Assembly: GCA_903943625.1 (NCBI GenBank)
Contig: CAJAPL010000180.1
Coordinates: 1-11,267, forward strand
Direction: 5' to 3'
Length of the DNA stretch: 11,267 nt
Origin: an uncultured bacterium
GTDB lineage: Bacteria; Patescibacteriota; Gracilibacteria; Absconditabacterales; Absconditicoccaceae
Part shown: positions 1-7,773 of the stretch, one piece after another
Numbering within the stretch: the first letter of the stretch is position 1
Layout: each line of letters begins with the position of its first letter
The notes under the pieces: model-generated
What the model was told of the DNA's origin: nothing
Seen by the model: only the letters and a program-made list of their open reading frames with translations
The model's database searches: none
Made by a program: the position numbers and the translations under genes

Positions 1-947
1 GCAGAATTATATTGATTATGATCGTCTTGAGCGGGGGATTTTTTGTTACCCAAGCTTGAGCTTATACACAAGCCCCATCATTCAATGATAATTTTGCTAA
101 TTATTTGACCGATAAAACACCAGATGAATACTGAAGAGTGGAGACTGTATTTAGTTTGCCGATAGATAGAAACAAGACACTGATGGAAAATGTAAGATGT
201 CTGCTATACCCCAATCCTAGTATTTATCCTGGTTGTCAGGCCGCTAGCGCCTGATGATTCCTTTGGGATGTAATAAGATACGCAGCATTTGCACTAATAT
301 TTGGATATGTGGTAATGGCCTGAATAAATCTTATGCTATATCCCAAAGATGCAGAAAAAGTAAAAAGCAATCTCAAAAGCCTGATGTATATATGATATTG
401 AGGATTTATATTATTGGGTTCTACTTGGATTCTATGAACAGTACTGAACGTATGAGCCGTACAATGAAGCGGGGCGCTTGTGGATAAATTGCAGGGAGGC
501 CCAAGTTCATTATTTTTTCAAGTACTTAGCTTCTTAAAGATATTAGCCTTTTTCCTTTCTATAATAATGATGGTTATTCTGTGATTTAGAATAATGTCAT
601 CCAATGATGCTGCCAAGTCCAAGACAATTGCAAAATCAATTCTGAATGTGGTATTGGCTCTGATACTTATAAAGGTAATAGACTTTTTCTATTATATAGC
701 ACAATCACCACAATTTGCTCAAAAATCTGCTGATTTTATAATAGATATCTCGAGAGTGATCGCTTATGTTTTATGAGCAGCGCTAATGTTAATGATTTTT
801 TATGCGTGATTTCTGATGATTACAGATCAATGAAAAGCTGAAAATTTTAAAAAAGCAAAAGATATTATCATATGAGTATTACTATGATGATCGGTGTTGT
901 TTCTATTTCTGTTGATATTATATCAAGTATTTAGTGAATTCGCTTAA
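1..947 (+). CDS. Exported multi-pass membrane protein with three T4SS-pilin-like units (5' end cut by window)
   Basis: Open from the window edge in the frame starting at base 3, with TGA read as Gly, to a TAA at 945-947: 314 residues in the window. It begins with a hydrophobic stretch ending near QAGA, which looks like a signal peptide, so the true start is just upstream or is the ATG at base 18. A short soluble segment with two cysteines (about residues 65-78) follows. Several membrane helices then carry three copies of a unit in which a helix end is followed by a basic motif and a second helix, starting near bases 321, 582 and 807. The motifs are PKDAEKVKSNLKSL, SNDAAKSKTIAKSI and QGKAENFKKAKDII. 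The third unit, with its preceding GFLMIT, resembles the single unit of the small type IV secretion pilin-like proteins (Pfam T4SS_pilin) common in Patescibacteria. That family match is from memory. Role at the cell surface or in secretion is inference. It converges with the gene ending at 992 and no clear terminator is visible between them. Confidence 0.75.
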
Positions 948-991
948 TTAAATCTATAGCCAATAGTAAAAGACTAAAAACTAAAGACTAG

Positions 992-2398
992 TTAGATATT
1001 TTTGAATTTATATAATTCTACTCAGTTGATCATATCTGATTTGGAGTCCTTTTGAAATTCGGTAGATTGTACAATCAGAATCTTATCATCCAAAGATATA
1101 TTTCATTTGAATATGATTCTAATCATTTCTTTTCAGATTCTTTTAAGATTTTCATAATTAAATGATTGAGATATTTTATATCATCTAGATCATCGTAATG
1201 CATTGAGATACCTATATGTTTCGTCAGATTTGGTGAATGTAATGACCGGGACAGTTGGATTTAAAGAAGCCAATCTAGATGAAGTATATCAGTTTTCTGT
1301 AAAGCAAACTATTGCTCTTACATCTACTTCTTGGATAACTCTACATGCATTAAAAATAATATAATCTCTCACCAACGATTCTTCATTTTCATCGAAACGT
1401 TCTAATTCTTTTGGCTGTAAGCGAAGCTCATATTTGTCTAATAAATCGGACATTTCTGTAATGATATTTAATGGATCATCTTCCTTTATCATAATATCAA
1501 GCATAAATCAGTCTATTCATCGATAGCATAATTTTTTGATATAGGCCTCGTCAGTAAGTGGATACTTATTGGTTCCGAAATTGTCTATGAAATTTATAAT
1601 TACTGGTTTTCATTTTGATCTAATTTTTTTGATAAGAGACTCCAAAGAGATTTTTTTCTTTGTCATAAACGATGATATTTTGTCATAGACCAAAATAACT
1701 CAGTCAGAAATATCTGAGATCTGATCAATATGAGTAAGAGATTGAGCATTTTCTATTTTGGAAATTACTTTCATCTTCTCTGCATTATGCTCAGTCAGAA
1801 AATCTTTTATTTGGATAACGTCATCTTTTGTCCTTACATTTGAAGGAGCGATAATATGAACTCAATACTCTAATCCCCGTAAAATATCTTTTCTATCTTT
1901 GTCTGTGAAAAATGGCACATCTACTTCATAATTACCAAAATCCACTCTATCATATTGAAGGACTTTTCATCACTGTAATACTTCGCAAATCACAAATTCT
2001 TCCTTTGTAGATTTTACTTTTATTAATATATCACTTTGTTGGAAGTATATTTTGGTTCATATAGATAAATTTTTAATCCCGGGATAATCTATAAATATTC
2101 TCTTATCATTTTCTTGAGCATATTCTGAATAATCCATACTAACTGTACTCCCCTTGCGAACTGATACATCCATAATGTTTTTTACCCTGATATCTGTTCA
2201 TTTTGTTTCAAGCATTATTGTTTTGCTGTTATCAAGCTTCATCAGTGTATCAATGTATTTTTTATTATTATCGTCAAATCATCAAGAAAGAGATATCCTA
2301 AAAACATCTACAAAATTTATTACTTTGGAAAGTACTGTTTCTTTGGCTAATGTAGGTCATACACCAGCGATAATCTTTGAGAAATGGAAATTATTCAT
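992..2398 (-). CDS. Pyruvate kinase homologue with degenerate active site (probable pseudoenzyme)
   Basis: 468 codons with TGA as Gly, ATG at 2398, TAA at 992-994; about the normal length of a bacterial pyruvate kinase. Recognisable parts in order: N-terminal KIIAGVGPT (canonical TKIVxTIGPAS), VFRISLSGG at 32-40 (canonical xARLNFSHG), METKGxDIR-like MLETKGTDIR at 62-71, the B-domain, VDVPFFTDKDRKDI at 159-172, VISKIEN at 211-217, SDGVILV at 231-237, and a C-terminal domain with CFTENGYTSSRL (canonical xTESGRTARL). Retained: the phosphate-binding Arg (R34), catalytic-region Lys (K214) and metal-ligand Glu (E216). Lost: the Asn and His of RLNFSHG, the RGDLG metal-binding Asp (YDKIS here), the TATQMLESM Thr motif (INFIDNFGT here) and the SGETA motif. 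Normal pyruvate kinase makes ATP and pyruvate from PEP and ADP. This protein probably cannot, or does so poorly, and may be regulatory or structural. It lies 69 bp behind the ATPase gene on the same strand, probably as one operon. No Shine-Dalgarno is seen; the ATG is the first start after a stop. Confidence 0.85.
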
Positions 2399-2467
2399 AA
2401 TAAGAAGTTGAATGTAAAAAGATTAGGTTTTGGACGCAAATAATTTCGCGAAGATAAGAGTATGATG

Positions 2468-3889
2468 TTAGATTTTATTTTCGTCTATGATTGTAAATCA
2501 TTTTTTTTGTAAAGTTTTGATTGTCGCTTTGTTTTTGAATGTAGCTACCGCATTGTTGTCTGTAGACACACGTATCAGGGAATCATCTACCAATAATGGA
2601 ATTGTCTGATTTATAAACTCCTTGGGGAATAGTATTTCAAAATAATTTTTGTTATCTCTGACTTGAGTGGGTATATCAGCTAAAGGCAGATCATCGAAGG
2701 TATTTACGTGTATGCTAAGTCCGATTGATTTTTCTAGTTGTGATATCACGTTTCATGATTTACCTATAATGCGTCACTTGTATCATGTCGGGATATATAG
2801 TTCCAAAGTCTTACTTCACTTAACTTTGAGGAAGAAATCACATGGGAGTAGCTTCTCTAATTTTAATTGGATGGCGTGTTTTGCATATTCATTCATTGAG
2901 GACTTATTGTCTGATCCAGCTATCATCTCTTCAGTAATAGGGACAACAACTATCTGTTCTCAGAACGTATAGATTTCATATTCTACTTGTTTGGAAGTAA
3001 AGCTACTAACAACAATTACCGGACGGGAGAGATCTTCTGATGTCATTCATGCTGGTACCTTAACGACTAATTGCAATTGGTATATTTGCTGGATTTGTCA
3101 CTTCTCTATAAAAATAACTGTGTCGATAACCTGAGGAATAATTCACATTTCTATAGTCCCCAAAAATCTTTGGATACTATCGACTGGTCTAGTCGCGTGG
3201 ATAACTCATATTAATCCGATTCATGTAAGTCTAAGATCTTTGTATAATTCAAAGTCAGGTTTATTTCTAATCTCATCATATACAGTATAATCTGGCCTGG
3301 AAAGTAGCAATATGTCACGAACTTCGTCGTGAGTACCATATGTAAAACTATACTGGACAACAGAGTCTGAGACTAACAAATCACGAGGAGACTCAACTGT
3401 TTTGATTATATGATTTTCTTTTAAGTACAAATCTACCATAGCTTGAGCAAAAGTAGTCTTACCGGATCATGGAGATCAGGATATCAAAATTCATTTTGAA
3501 GAATTTTTAAAAAGATCCAAAACTTCTGAGTCTAAATTATAGTCTTCTATCGTCAATCTCTTGATGGGCTTGGCTACTGTGATTTCCAGTCAATCCGATA
3601 ATGGCGGATATACTATAACGACCCTATAAGGTCCTAGCTGTACTATTTTGGACAAAGATCTATCAATTTCCAAGAATCATATAGGGGAATGTTCTACTTC
3701 CTTAAATATTTTATCGATTAAGTCTTTTACTTCTTGAGTAGAAAATGGTTTGGTATCAAGTACAGGCTTCCAATTTCATGGTAATCACTTTTTTCTAAGA
3801 ATGGGAATATTTTCTTTGATATGCAAAGACATGGTTTCTTCATCAAAAAAACTGTCCAAGATACTTCAACAGCCACTAACTTTTTCCAT
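2468..3889 (-). CDS. PilT-family ATPase with KH domain, PIN domain absent (COG1855-like)
   Basis: 473 codons with TGA as Gly, ATG at 3889, TAA at 2468-2470. The N-terminus FFDEETMSLHIKE followed by a KKG segment matches the linker region of the archaeal and CPR 'PilT family' ATPases (COG1855). A VirB11/PilT-type ATPase core follows: Walker A GSPGSGKTT near residue 139, an acidic YDEIRNK near 205, and the histidine-box segment IHATRPVDSIQRF near 231, then VIDTVIFIEKG. The C-terminal part contains a KH-type RNA-binding loop, GRIIGKSGNVI, near 383. In the known family an N-terminal PIN nuclease-like domain of roughly 140 residues precedes the linker. Here only seven codons separate the ATG from an upstream stop, so that domain is missing. 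More than a dozen glycines are TGA, including two in Walker A. The family's role is unsettled: it combines a secretion-ATPase fold with a nucleic-acid-binding domain. First gene of a probable operon with the pyruvate kinase homologue. No clear promoter could be assigned. Confidence 0.88.
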
Positions 3890-4003
3890 AGAAAAGATAT
3901 TAAAAAATTAAAAAACTAATGAACCTAGAAATTTAAAAATATTTATTTATGGCAGATACAGCATCGTTTCTATAAAAATTAAACTTTTTATTAAGATGCG
4001 GTA

Positions 4004-4026
4004 CAGGCAAAGCTGCCTGGCGGCAG
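4004..4026. repeat. Two overlapping, mutually exclusive GC-rich hairpins
   Basis: CAGGCA (4004-4009) pairs with TGCCTG (4014-4019) around an AAGC loop. The overlapping CTGCC (4013-4017) pairs with GGCAG (4022-4026) around a TGGC loop. The two stems share bases 4013-4019, so only one can form at a time. The local GC content stands out from the AT-rich surroundings. It could be a switch-like RNA element or the remnant of a short palindromic repeat; nothing in the sequence decides between these. Confidence 0.55.
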
Positions 4027-4086
4027 ACAGATACGGTTATTGTAATAATAACATCTAAGATCTGGCTTGTTATATTTGTATTTACC

Positions 4087-4290
4087 ATGAAAACCCAACA
4101 TATTATAATGCCTGCTTGGAGAAAGCAGGATTACTTTTGATACGCTTATTGAGATTTTTACAGCGTCTATATATTGATTTTTTTAGTTTTTTCAATAATA
4201 AAGTATTATGGGCTTATTTTAATTGTGGTCATAAGCCATGTTTGTTTAGTCAAATTGATTTGACTCTATTGGAAATGTTTATACATATAG
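4087..4290 (+). CDS. Possible small hydrophobic protein (doubtful ORF)
   Basis: With TGA as Gly there is a 67-codon frame from ATG 4087 to TAG 4288-4290, using three TGA codons. The predicted protein begins MKTQHIIMPAWRKQDYFGY and continues into a hydrophobic stretch rich in I, L, V and F that could make one or two membrane helices. The frame is also open upstream to about base 3976, without a better start. Against it: it overlaps three perfect hairpins, its composition is that expected of T-rich noncoding DNA, and no family is recognised. It ends 55 bp before the gene at 4346. Confidence 0.2.
4111..4129. repeat. Perfect 7-bp hairpin
   Basis: CCTGCTT (4111-4117) pairs with AAGCAGG (4123-4129) around a GGAGA loop. 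No T-run follows, so it is not a normal intrinsic terminator. The GGAGA loop is purine-rich and Shine-Dalgarno-like, but no convincing start codon follows it at a suitable distance. Confidence 0.5.
4211..4237. repeat. 7-bp stem with 13-base loop
   Basis: GGCTTAT (4211-4217) pairs with ATAAGCC (4231-4237). Flanking ATG and CAT bases could extend the stem with one bulged G. It is part of the hairpin series in the spacer. Confidence 0.4.
4248..4265. repeat. Perfect 7-bp hairpin with tetraloop
   Basis: AGTCAAA (4248-4254) pairs with TTTGACT (4259-4265) around a TTGA loop. A T-run appears only about 25 bases downstream, at 4291-4297, too far for a standard terminator. It could equally be an operator-like inverted repeat 34 bp upstream of the candidate -10 box at 4299. 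Confidence 0.45.
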
Positions 4291-4298
4291 TTTTTTTG

Positions 4299-4304
4299 TA
4301 TAAT
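4299..4304 (+). promoter_or_regulatory. Candidate -10 box upstream of the 4346 operon
   Basis: A perfect TATAAT lies 41 bp before the ATG at 4346. No convincing -35 hexamer is found at 16-18 bp. TATAAT alone is common in AT-rich DNA, so this is weak. Confidence 0.3.
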
Positions 4305-4345
4305 AAGTCAATATAGATTTTATTTTAAAAAATATATTCATAGCG

Positions 4346-5530
4346 ATGTTATTTCATATAATAGGAGTTAAAGAAGATAGTAAACCAATAGATAGTAATC
4401 TAGATAATGAGGAACAGTTAGTTGTAAGACATAACGTAGATATTTTGATAGAAAGCGTAGATATAAATGAGGCTAGGCATATTTTGGAATTGCGGGGGAT
4501 TATCATGATTTCAATAAAAGCATATCCCTGAGATGAAAATAGTTTTGGTAAGATATATTTGATAGTTAATTCTGATTGAAAAAATATACGCATAATAAAT
4601 TATATGGATGATGTACGTGAAGCAGCTATGTTTTTTTGTAATATGTGACTGGAGATAAGTGAGATAAATTATTTGCGCGATCCTCAGCCTAGAGATGAAA
4701 CCATAAAAATAATAGAAGAAGCGAAGATATACGTCAGCGAACAAAAGAAAAGAGTAAAAGAAATGATGGAAAAGAAAAAGAAGCAGAAGGAAAATGTTTT
4801 TTCCAATCAAGGGCTTGTAAAGATAAGATCTGTGATAGACGATGCAATAGCCAGGTGAGATGACCTTTCACAAAGAGCTATATGAATAGTGGATGGGCTC
4901 AAGATAAAAAAGTTCAAGGAACTTAGAGGCGAGTTGAGCAAATTGAAAATGGGGACTAATCAGATCAAGGTAATAAGTGCTTGAGAAGAATACCTCAACC
5001 TCATGGAAAATATAGAATTGGAATTTTTGGAAAGTAAAAAAAAGGAGCTAGGTAATTTGGAAATCCTAAGCAAAGATTCTGTTGTATCTAATATAGATGT
5101 AATGAAAGAATATGCTAGATTCTTTAAGGCTATAAAAACAAAATGAATATGATGATCGGTTAAAAATAAATATGGAGATTATGTAACATTTGGAGTAGGA
5201 TGAATATATATCAAGTTTTTGTGATCTGATTTGGTGAAAAAATTTAGCAACGCAAAAGAAGTAATATACAAAGGCTATGACTGGGTGGAATTGATATTGA
5301 TAGCTGTAATATTGGAGGTTGTTATATATATGATATTTAGCAGCATTTCAAAAGAAATTGAATTAAAAAACTTTATTTTGTTGTCTAATCTATGAATTAT
5401 ATGAATAGTTTTGTATTTTATAAAGTTTATAAGAAGAAAAAATATAATGTATCTTATAATACTGATCCCTATAATCGTGATACTATGCGTTGTCTTGATA
5501 CGCAACTTGAGAATAAATTTAGCACTTTAA
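4346..5530 (+). CDS. Membrane-anchored coiled-coil protein of unknown function
   Basis: 394 codons with TGA as Gly, ATG at 4346, TAA at 5528-5530. I do not recognise the family. Residues 1-110 look like a small alpha/beta domain with a segment EARHILELRGIIMISIK near 42-58. That segment recalls the N-terminal repeat of type II/type IV pilus F/PilC proteins, but the similarity is too slight to assign. Residues about 116-150 are a very charged Lys/Glu helix, likely coiled coil. Residues 150-265 are helical. Residues 266-295 are glycine-rich (GIGG, GVGG) and beta-like. Three membrane helices follow at about 313-333, 343-362 and 367-386, with a basic RRK between the last two. The bulk is therefore probably cytoplasmic. 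The next gene starts 32 bp downstream on the same strand, so the two are probably cotranscribed and may form a complex. The start has no Shine-Dalgarno but is the first ATG of the frame that gives a sensible domain. Confidence 0.75.
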
Positions 5531-5562
5531 AAGCATAAAATTTTAAATCTTAAATTAAAAAA

Positions 5563-6873
5563 GTGACTTTTGTATTACTTTTGTCAGCACTAGTAGGATT
5601 TGTATGATATTTTTGGGTGGTATGATTGTGGTATCTATGATTTATACCTATCATTTTTTTACTGTTCTTTTTGAGTTTTTATACCTCGTCTGTAGCTGGT
5701 AAGGTAAAAGTAGGACAGTGATGGCAACAATATTTAATTTTCTTGGCACGGATAGTGATACTCGTATGACTAGGTACTAGCTTACGTTTTTTTGGTATGC
5801 CAAACATAGATATAGCTCAAGTTTTGATTGCCTTTAATTTGATATTTTGGGGTGGAGCTTATTTTGTGCAGTATGAAGATGGGAAATCGGTTTTTCAGCT
5901 ATGATATTATCTAAGCATAATTTGGCTTATAATAAGTGCATATAGTGTATGAGGACGAGTTGTATTTTGGGATGTATTTGGAATGGTGCGGGCATTGAAT
6001 ATGGCAATAATCTGATTCCTGGTTTTTGTGATGTGATTGAAATGATGAGTAAATAAATATATGCGATATGAATTGGGGCTAGCTGTTATATGAAGTGTCA
6101 TACTAGTTATAATCCACCAGATTTCTGATTTTTATATAGCATTGTTCCTTAGTAGTTTGCTTTTGACTGGGGTTTACTATTTGATATACAAAATCATCAA
6201 AGACAGACCTCCCAGCGATCAACAACAGAAAACAATCTCAGTAAGACGCATACTAGCAGGGGAAAGAATAACTCAGTATCAAAAACCATTTAAACAAGAA
6301 TTTCACAGGCAGGTTTATGATATCATTATCAATATGCCAATGTTAGCAAAATATGCCCTTGAATGAATAAACATATTACTAATAGGCATAATGATAATAA
6401 TCTATATAAACAATATTTGAAAGGCCGTGCCAGCTATGCACGAATGGCTTTATCGGATAATCATTGCTAGTTTTGTATGAAATGTCGTATTGTTGAAAAG
6501 AATAAATTATAGTAGTATAATCCAGAGACTGATAGTTTTTGCTGTGATTAATTTTGCAATCTATGTAAGTTTATTTTCTCTGTGTGATGGCAACTTGGCA
6601 CAGATAGTATGGTCTGCATTGTTGCGAAATATATTTTGTGGAATATTGATTTTTTATGTCCCCAAGATTTGAATTTGAAAATATTTTAAAAAAATTGACT
6701 ATATATTTTGGTTAATCATTACTCTCCTTGCGATGGTAATAAATATAGCTTTGTTTAATCGCACAAATCTTCCCGGGCAACTGTTGTTTAGTATAATTTT
6801 TTTGTACGTCGGGATACAGGCAATAACACTGTTCTATGCCACAAAACATATTGCTAAGATGGAGGACGAATAG
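5563..6873 (+). CDS. Polytopic membrane protein, about 14 helices, unknown function
   Basis: 436 codons with TGA as Gly, GTG at 5563 and TAG at 6871-6873. A stop at 5551 leaves GTG as the only usual start. Hydrophobic helices are seen at about 3-19, 22-40, 57-75, 84-102, 115-131, 141-160, 171-186 and 189-209. A hydrophilic basic loop of about 50 residues follows (210-260, with RPPSDQQQ and SVRRILAGER). A second set of helices lies at about 265-283, 296-311, 319-340, 346-365, 380-398 and 406-427. This 8 + 6 arrangement resembles polytopic transporters or flippase-like proteins in shape only; no family motif is recognised. Many helix glycines are TGA, so a standard-code pipeline would miss the gene entirely. 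It follows the coiled-coil membrane protein by 32 bp and is closed by the terminator at 6898, so these two genes make a complete operon. Confidence 0.75.
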
Positions 6874-6897
6874 AAAACAATATCAAGAAAAATATTT

Positions 6898-6936
6898 AAA
6901 AAAATCCCAATTGAATTTTGACATGGGATTTTTTTT
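6898..6936. terminator. Bidirectional intrinsic terminator
   Basis: An A-run plus TCCCA (6898-6909) pairs with TGGGA plus a T-run (6924-6936) around a 14-base loop. Read on either strand it gives a stem followed by a run of T. It lies between the TAG of the plus-strand operon (6873) and the TAA of the minus-strand secreted-protein gene (6959), and can serve both. Confidence 0.85.
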
Positions 6937-6958
6937 AATTGAATATTTTAGTATAACC

Positions 6959-7627
6959 TTATTTTTTCTTTACTCAATTGGAATCTAAATTAATTTTCTT
7001 TACTCAATTGGAGTCTAGACCAAATGAATCAAACATAGCATTAAGTAATTGCCTTTCATAGCGCTGTTGCCTTATTGTATTATCTTGTTGGTTTGATATC
7101 TCATCGAGCTCTACTAATTCTATTTCTCCGGGTCTTTTCCTGTAGTAGTTATATTTATCTAAACATTTGTTTTTAATAATAGCCTTTACTGTTTCTCTCA
7201 TACTTCATCGTCATAATAATCATACTCATATTGCAAATTTGCATTCTTCGCTCAAAGCATTATCGCTATATAATTCATCCAAAGTTATTTTTATTCTTCT
7301 GTATGTATCTAGATTTTCTTGTATGTTTTCTTTAATTAATTTACTAATTTCTTTTTTCTGAGTTTCGTTTGCATAGGATAGCATTTTATTTAATCGATCT
7401 CATGGTCATCAGGTTGTATTTAAACTTCACATATCATTATAGCTGTAGTCGTATGAAACATCGAAATAACTCTGGGTATCTTCTCATTCTTTATTTATCT
7501 GGGTTCATCAAATTTTCTTCGTATCTTTTGCTTGTAGTGTCTGTATAAGCTCTCATTTTAGTCATAATACAAAAATGATTAATATAGAATATCTAATTAA
7601 ATTTTTTGATGAAATTTTATTGACCAT
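6959..7627 (-). CDS. Small predicted secreted protein of unknown function
   Basis: 222 codons with TGA as Gly, ATG at 7627, TAA at 6959-6961. The N-terminus has a Sec-type signal peptide: basic residues at 4, 8 and 12, a hydrophobic core around 13-29 and a likely cleavage site after LQA at 33. The mature part is polar, with a Tyr/Asp-rich segment (about 53-66), a Gly/Pro patch TTGGPG, then predicted helices. It has only two cysteines (129 and 155), which could form a disulfide outside the cell. The C-terminus ends in two copies of a ten-residue unit, LDSNGVKK with two variable residues before it, made by a 30-bp tandem duplication. No family is recognised. It has its own good promoter (7661-7688) and ends at the shared bidirectional terminator, so it is a single-gene unit. 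Secretion suggests contact with the environment or a host cell, but this is inference. Confidence 0.75.
6964..7023. repeat. Tandem direct repeat, two 30-bp copies
   Basis: 6964-6993 and 6994-7023 are identical at 26 of 30 positions, and all four differences are transitions. The copies lie in frame at the 3' end of the secreted-protein gene and encode the units FGLDSNGVKK and INLDSNGVKK. They share TTTTCTTTACTCAATTGGA at their start. The glycine in each unit is a TGA codon. Confidence 0.85.
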
Positions 7628-7660
7628 ATTAATAGGAATATGTCGTAAAAATTTATCTTT

Positions 7661-7688
7661 ACTATAAATATTTAAGCATTAATGTCAA
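7661..7688 (-). promoter_or_regulatory. Sigma70-type promoter for the secreted-protein gene
   Basis: On the minus strand TTGACA (7688-7683) is followed after 16 bp by TATAGT (7666-7661), a full -35 match and a 5 of 6 -10 match. Transcription would start near 7654, giving a leader of about 27 bases before the ATG at 7627. Confidence 0.6.
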
Positions 7689-7739
7689 CCCGATTTGAGA
7701 GAATTTTGGACAGTATTTTTTTAAAAAGGATTATGTGAT

Positions 7740-7745
7740 TATAAT
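7740..7745 (+). promoter_or_regulatory. Candidate -10 box upstream of the 717-residue gene
   Basis: A perfect TATAAT lies 28 bp before the ATG at 7774, without a good -35 hexamer at the usual distance. If real, transcription begins near 7752, which excludes the earlier possible starts at 7735 (GTG) and 7750 (ATG) and favours 7774. Confidence 0.3.
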
Positions 7746-7773
7746 AGGTATGTACTTTATTTATTTGATAAAA

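Larger units (their letters stand above)
3890..4345. other. Divergent spacer rich in small hairpins
   Basis: This 456-bp stretch separates the minus-strand ATPase gene from the plus-strand operon starting at 4346. It should hold the promoters of both. It also contains four or five short perfect inverted repeats between 4004 and 4265, listed separately, and one doubtful small ORF. No tRNA, tmRNA or SRP RNA signature was recognised. Because both flanking genes are transcribed away from it, terminator hairpins are not expected here, so an unannotated RNA gene or leader is one possible explanation. Confidence 0.5.

Noticed and set aside
254..487. Short standard-code open frames throughout 1-9930, such as this one and those at 2154-2411, 2667-2972, 4511-4810 and 5275-5505
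   Set aside because: They lie in other frames or on the opposite strand of the longer code-25 genes and have no recognisable sequence.
948..991. Possible terminator between the convergent genes
   Set aside because: Only a weak AACTA/TAGTT stem without a proper T-run could be drawn, so it was not listed.
992..2398. Pyruvate kinase as a pseudogene broken by many stops
   Set aside because: All internal 'stops' are TGA, and every one fits glycine. TAA and TAG are absent until the normal end, so the gene is intact under code 25.
2468..3889. TGA as tryptophan (code 4)
   Set aside because: It would put Trp in the Walker A loop and in the KH loop region, and TGG is already used for Trp in these genes.
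4087..4290. tRNA or other known RNA gene in the hairpin region
   Set aside because: No cloverleaf, CCA end, T-loop GTTCGA, or known tmRNA or SRP core was found.
4116..4316. Standard-code frame starting with TTG in the hairpin spacer
   Set aside because: Leu/Phe-rich translation typical of T-rich noncoding DNA, overlaps the hairpins, and no family is recognised.
6964..7023. CRISPR-like repeat
   Set aside because: The two 30-bp copies are directly adjacent without spacers and lie inside a coding frame.
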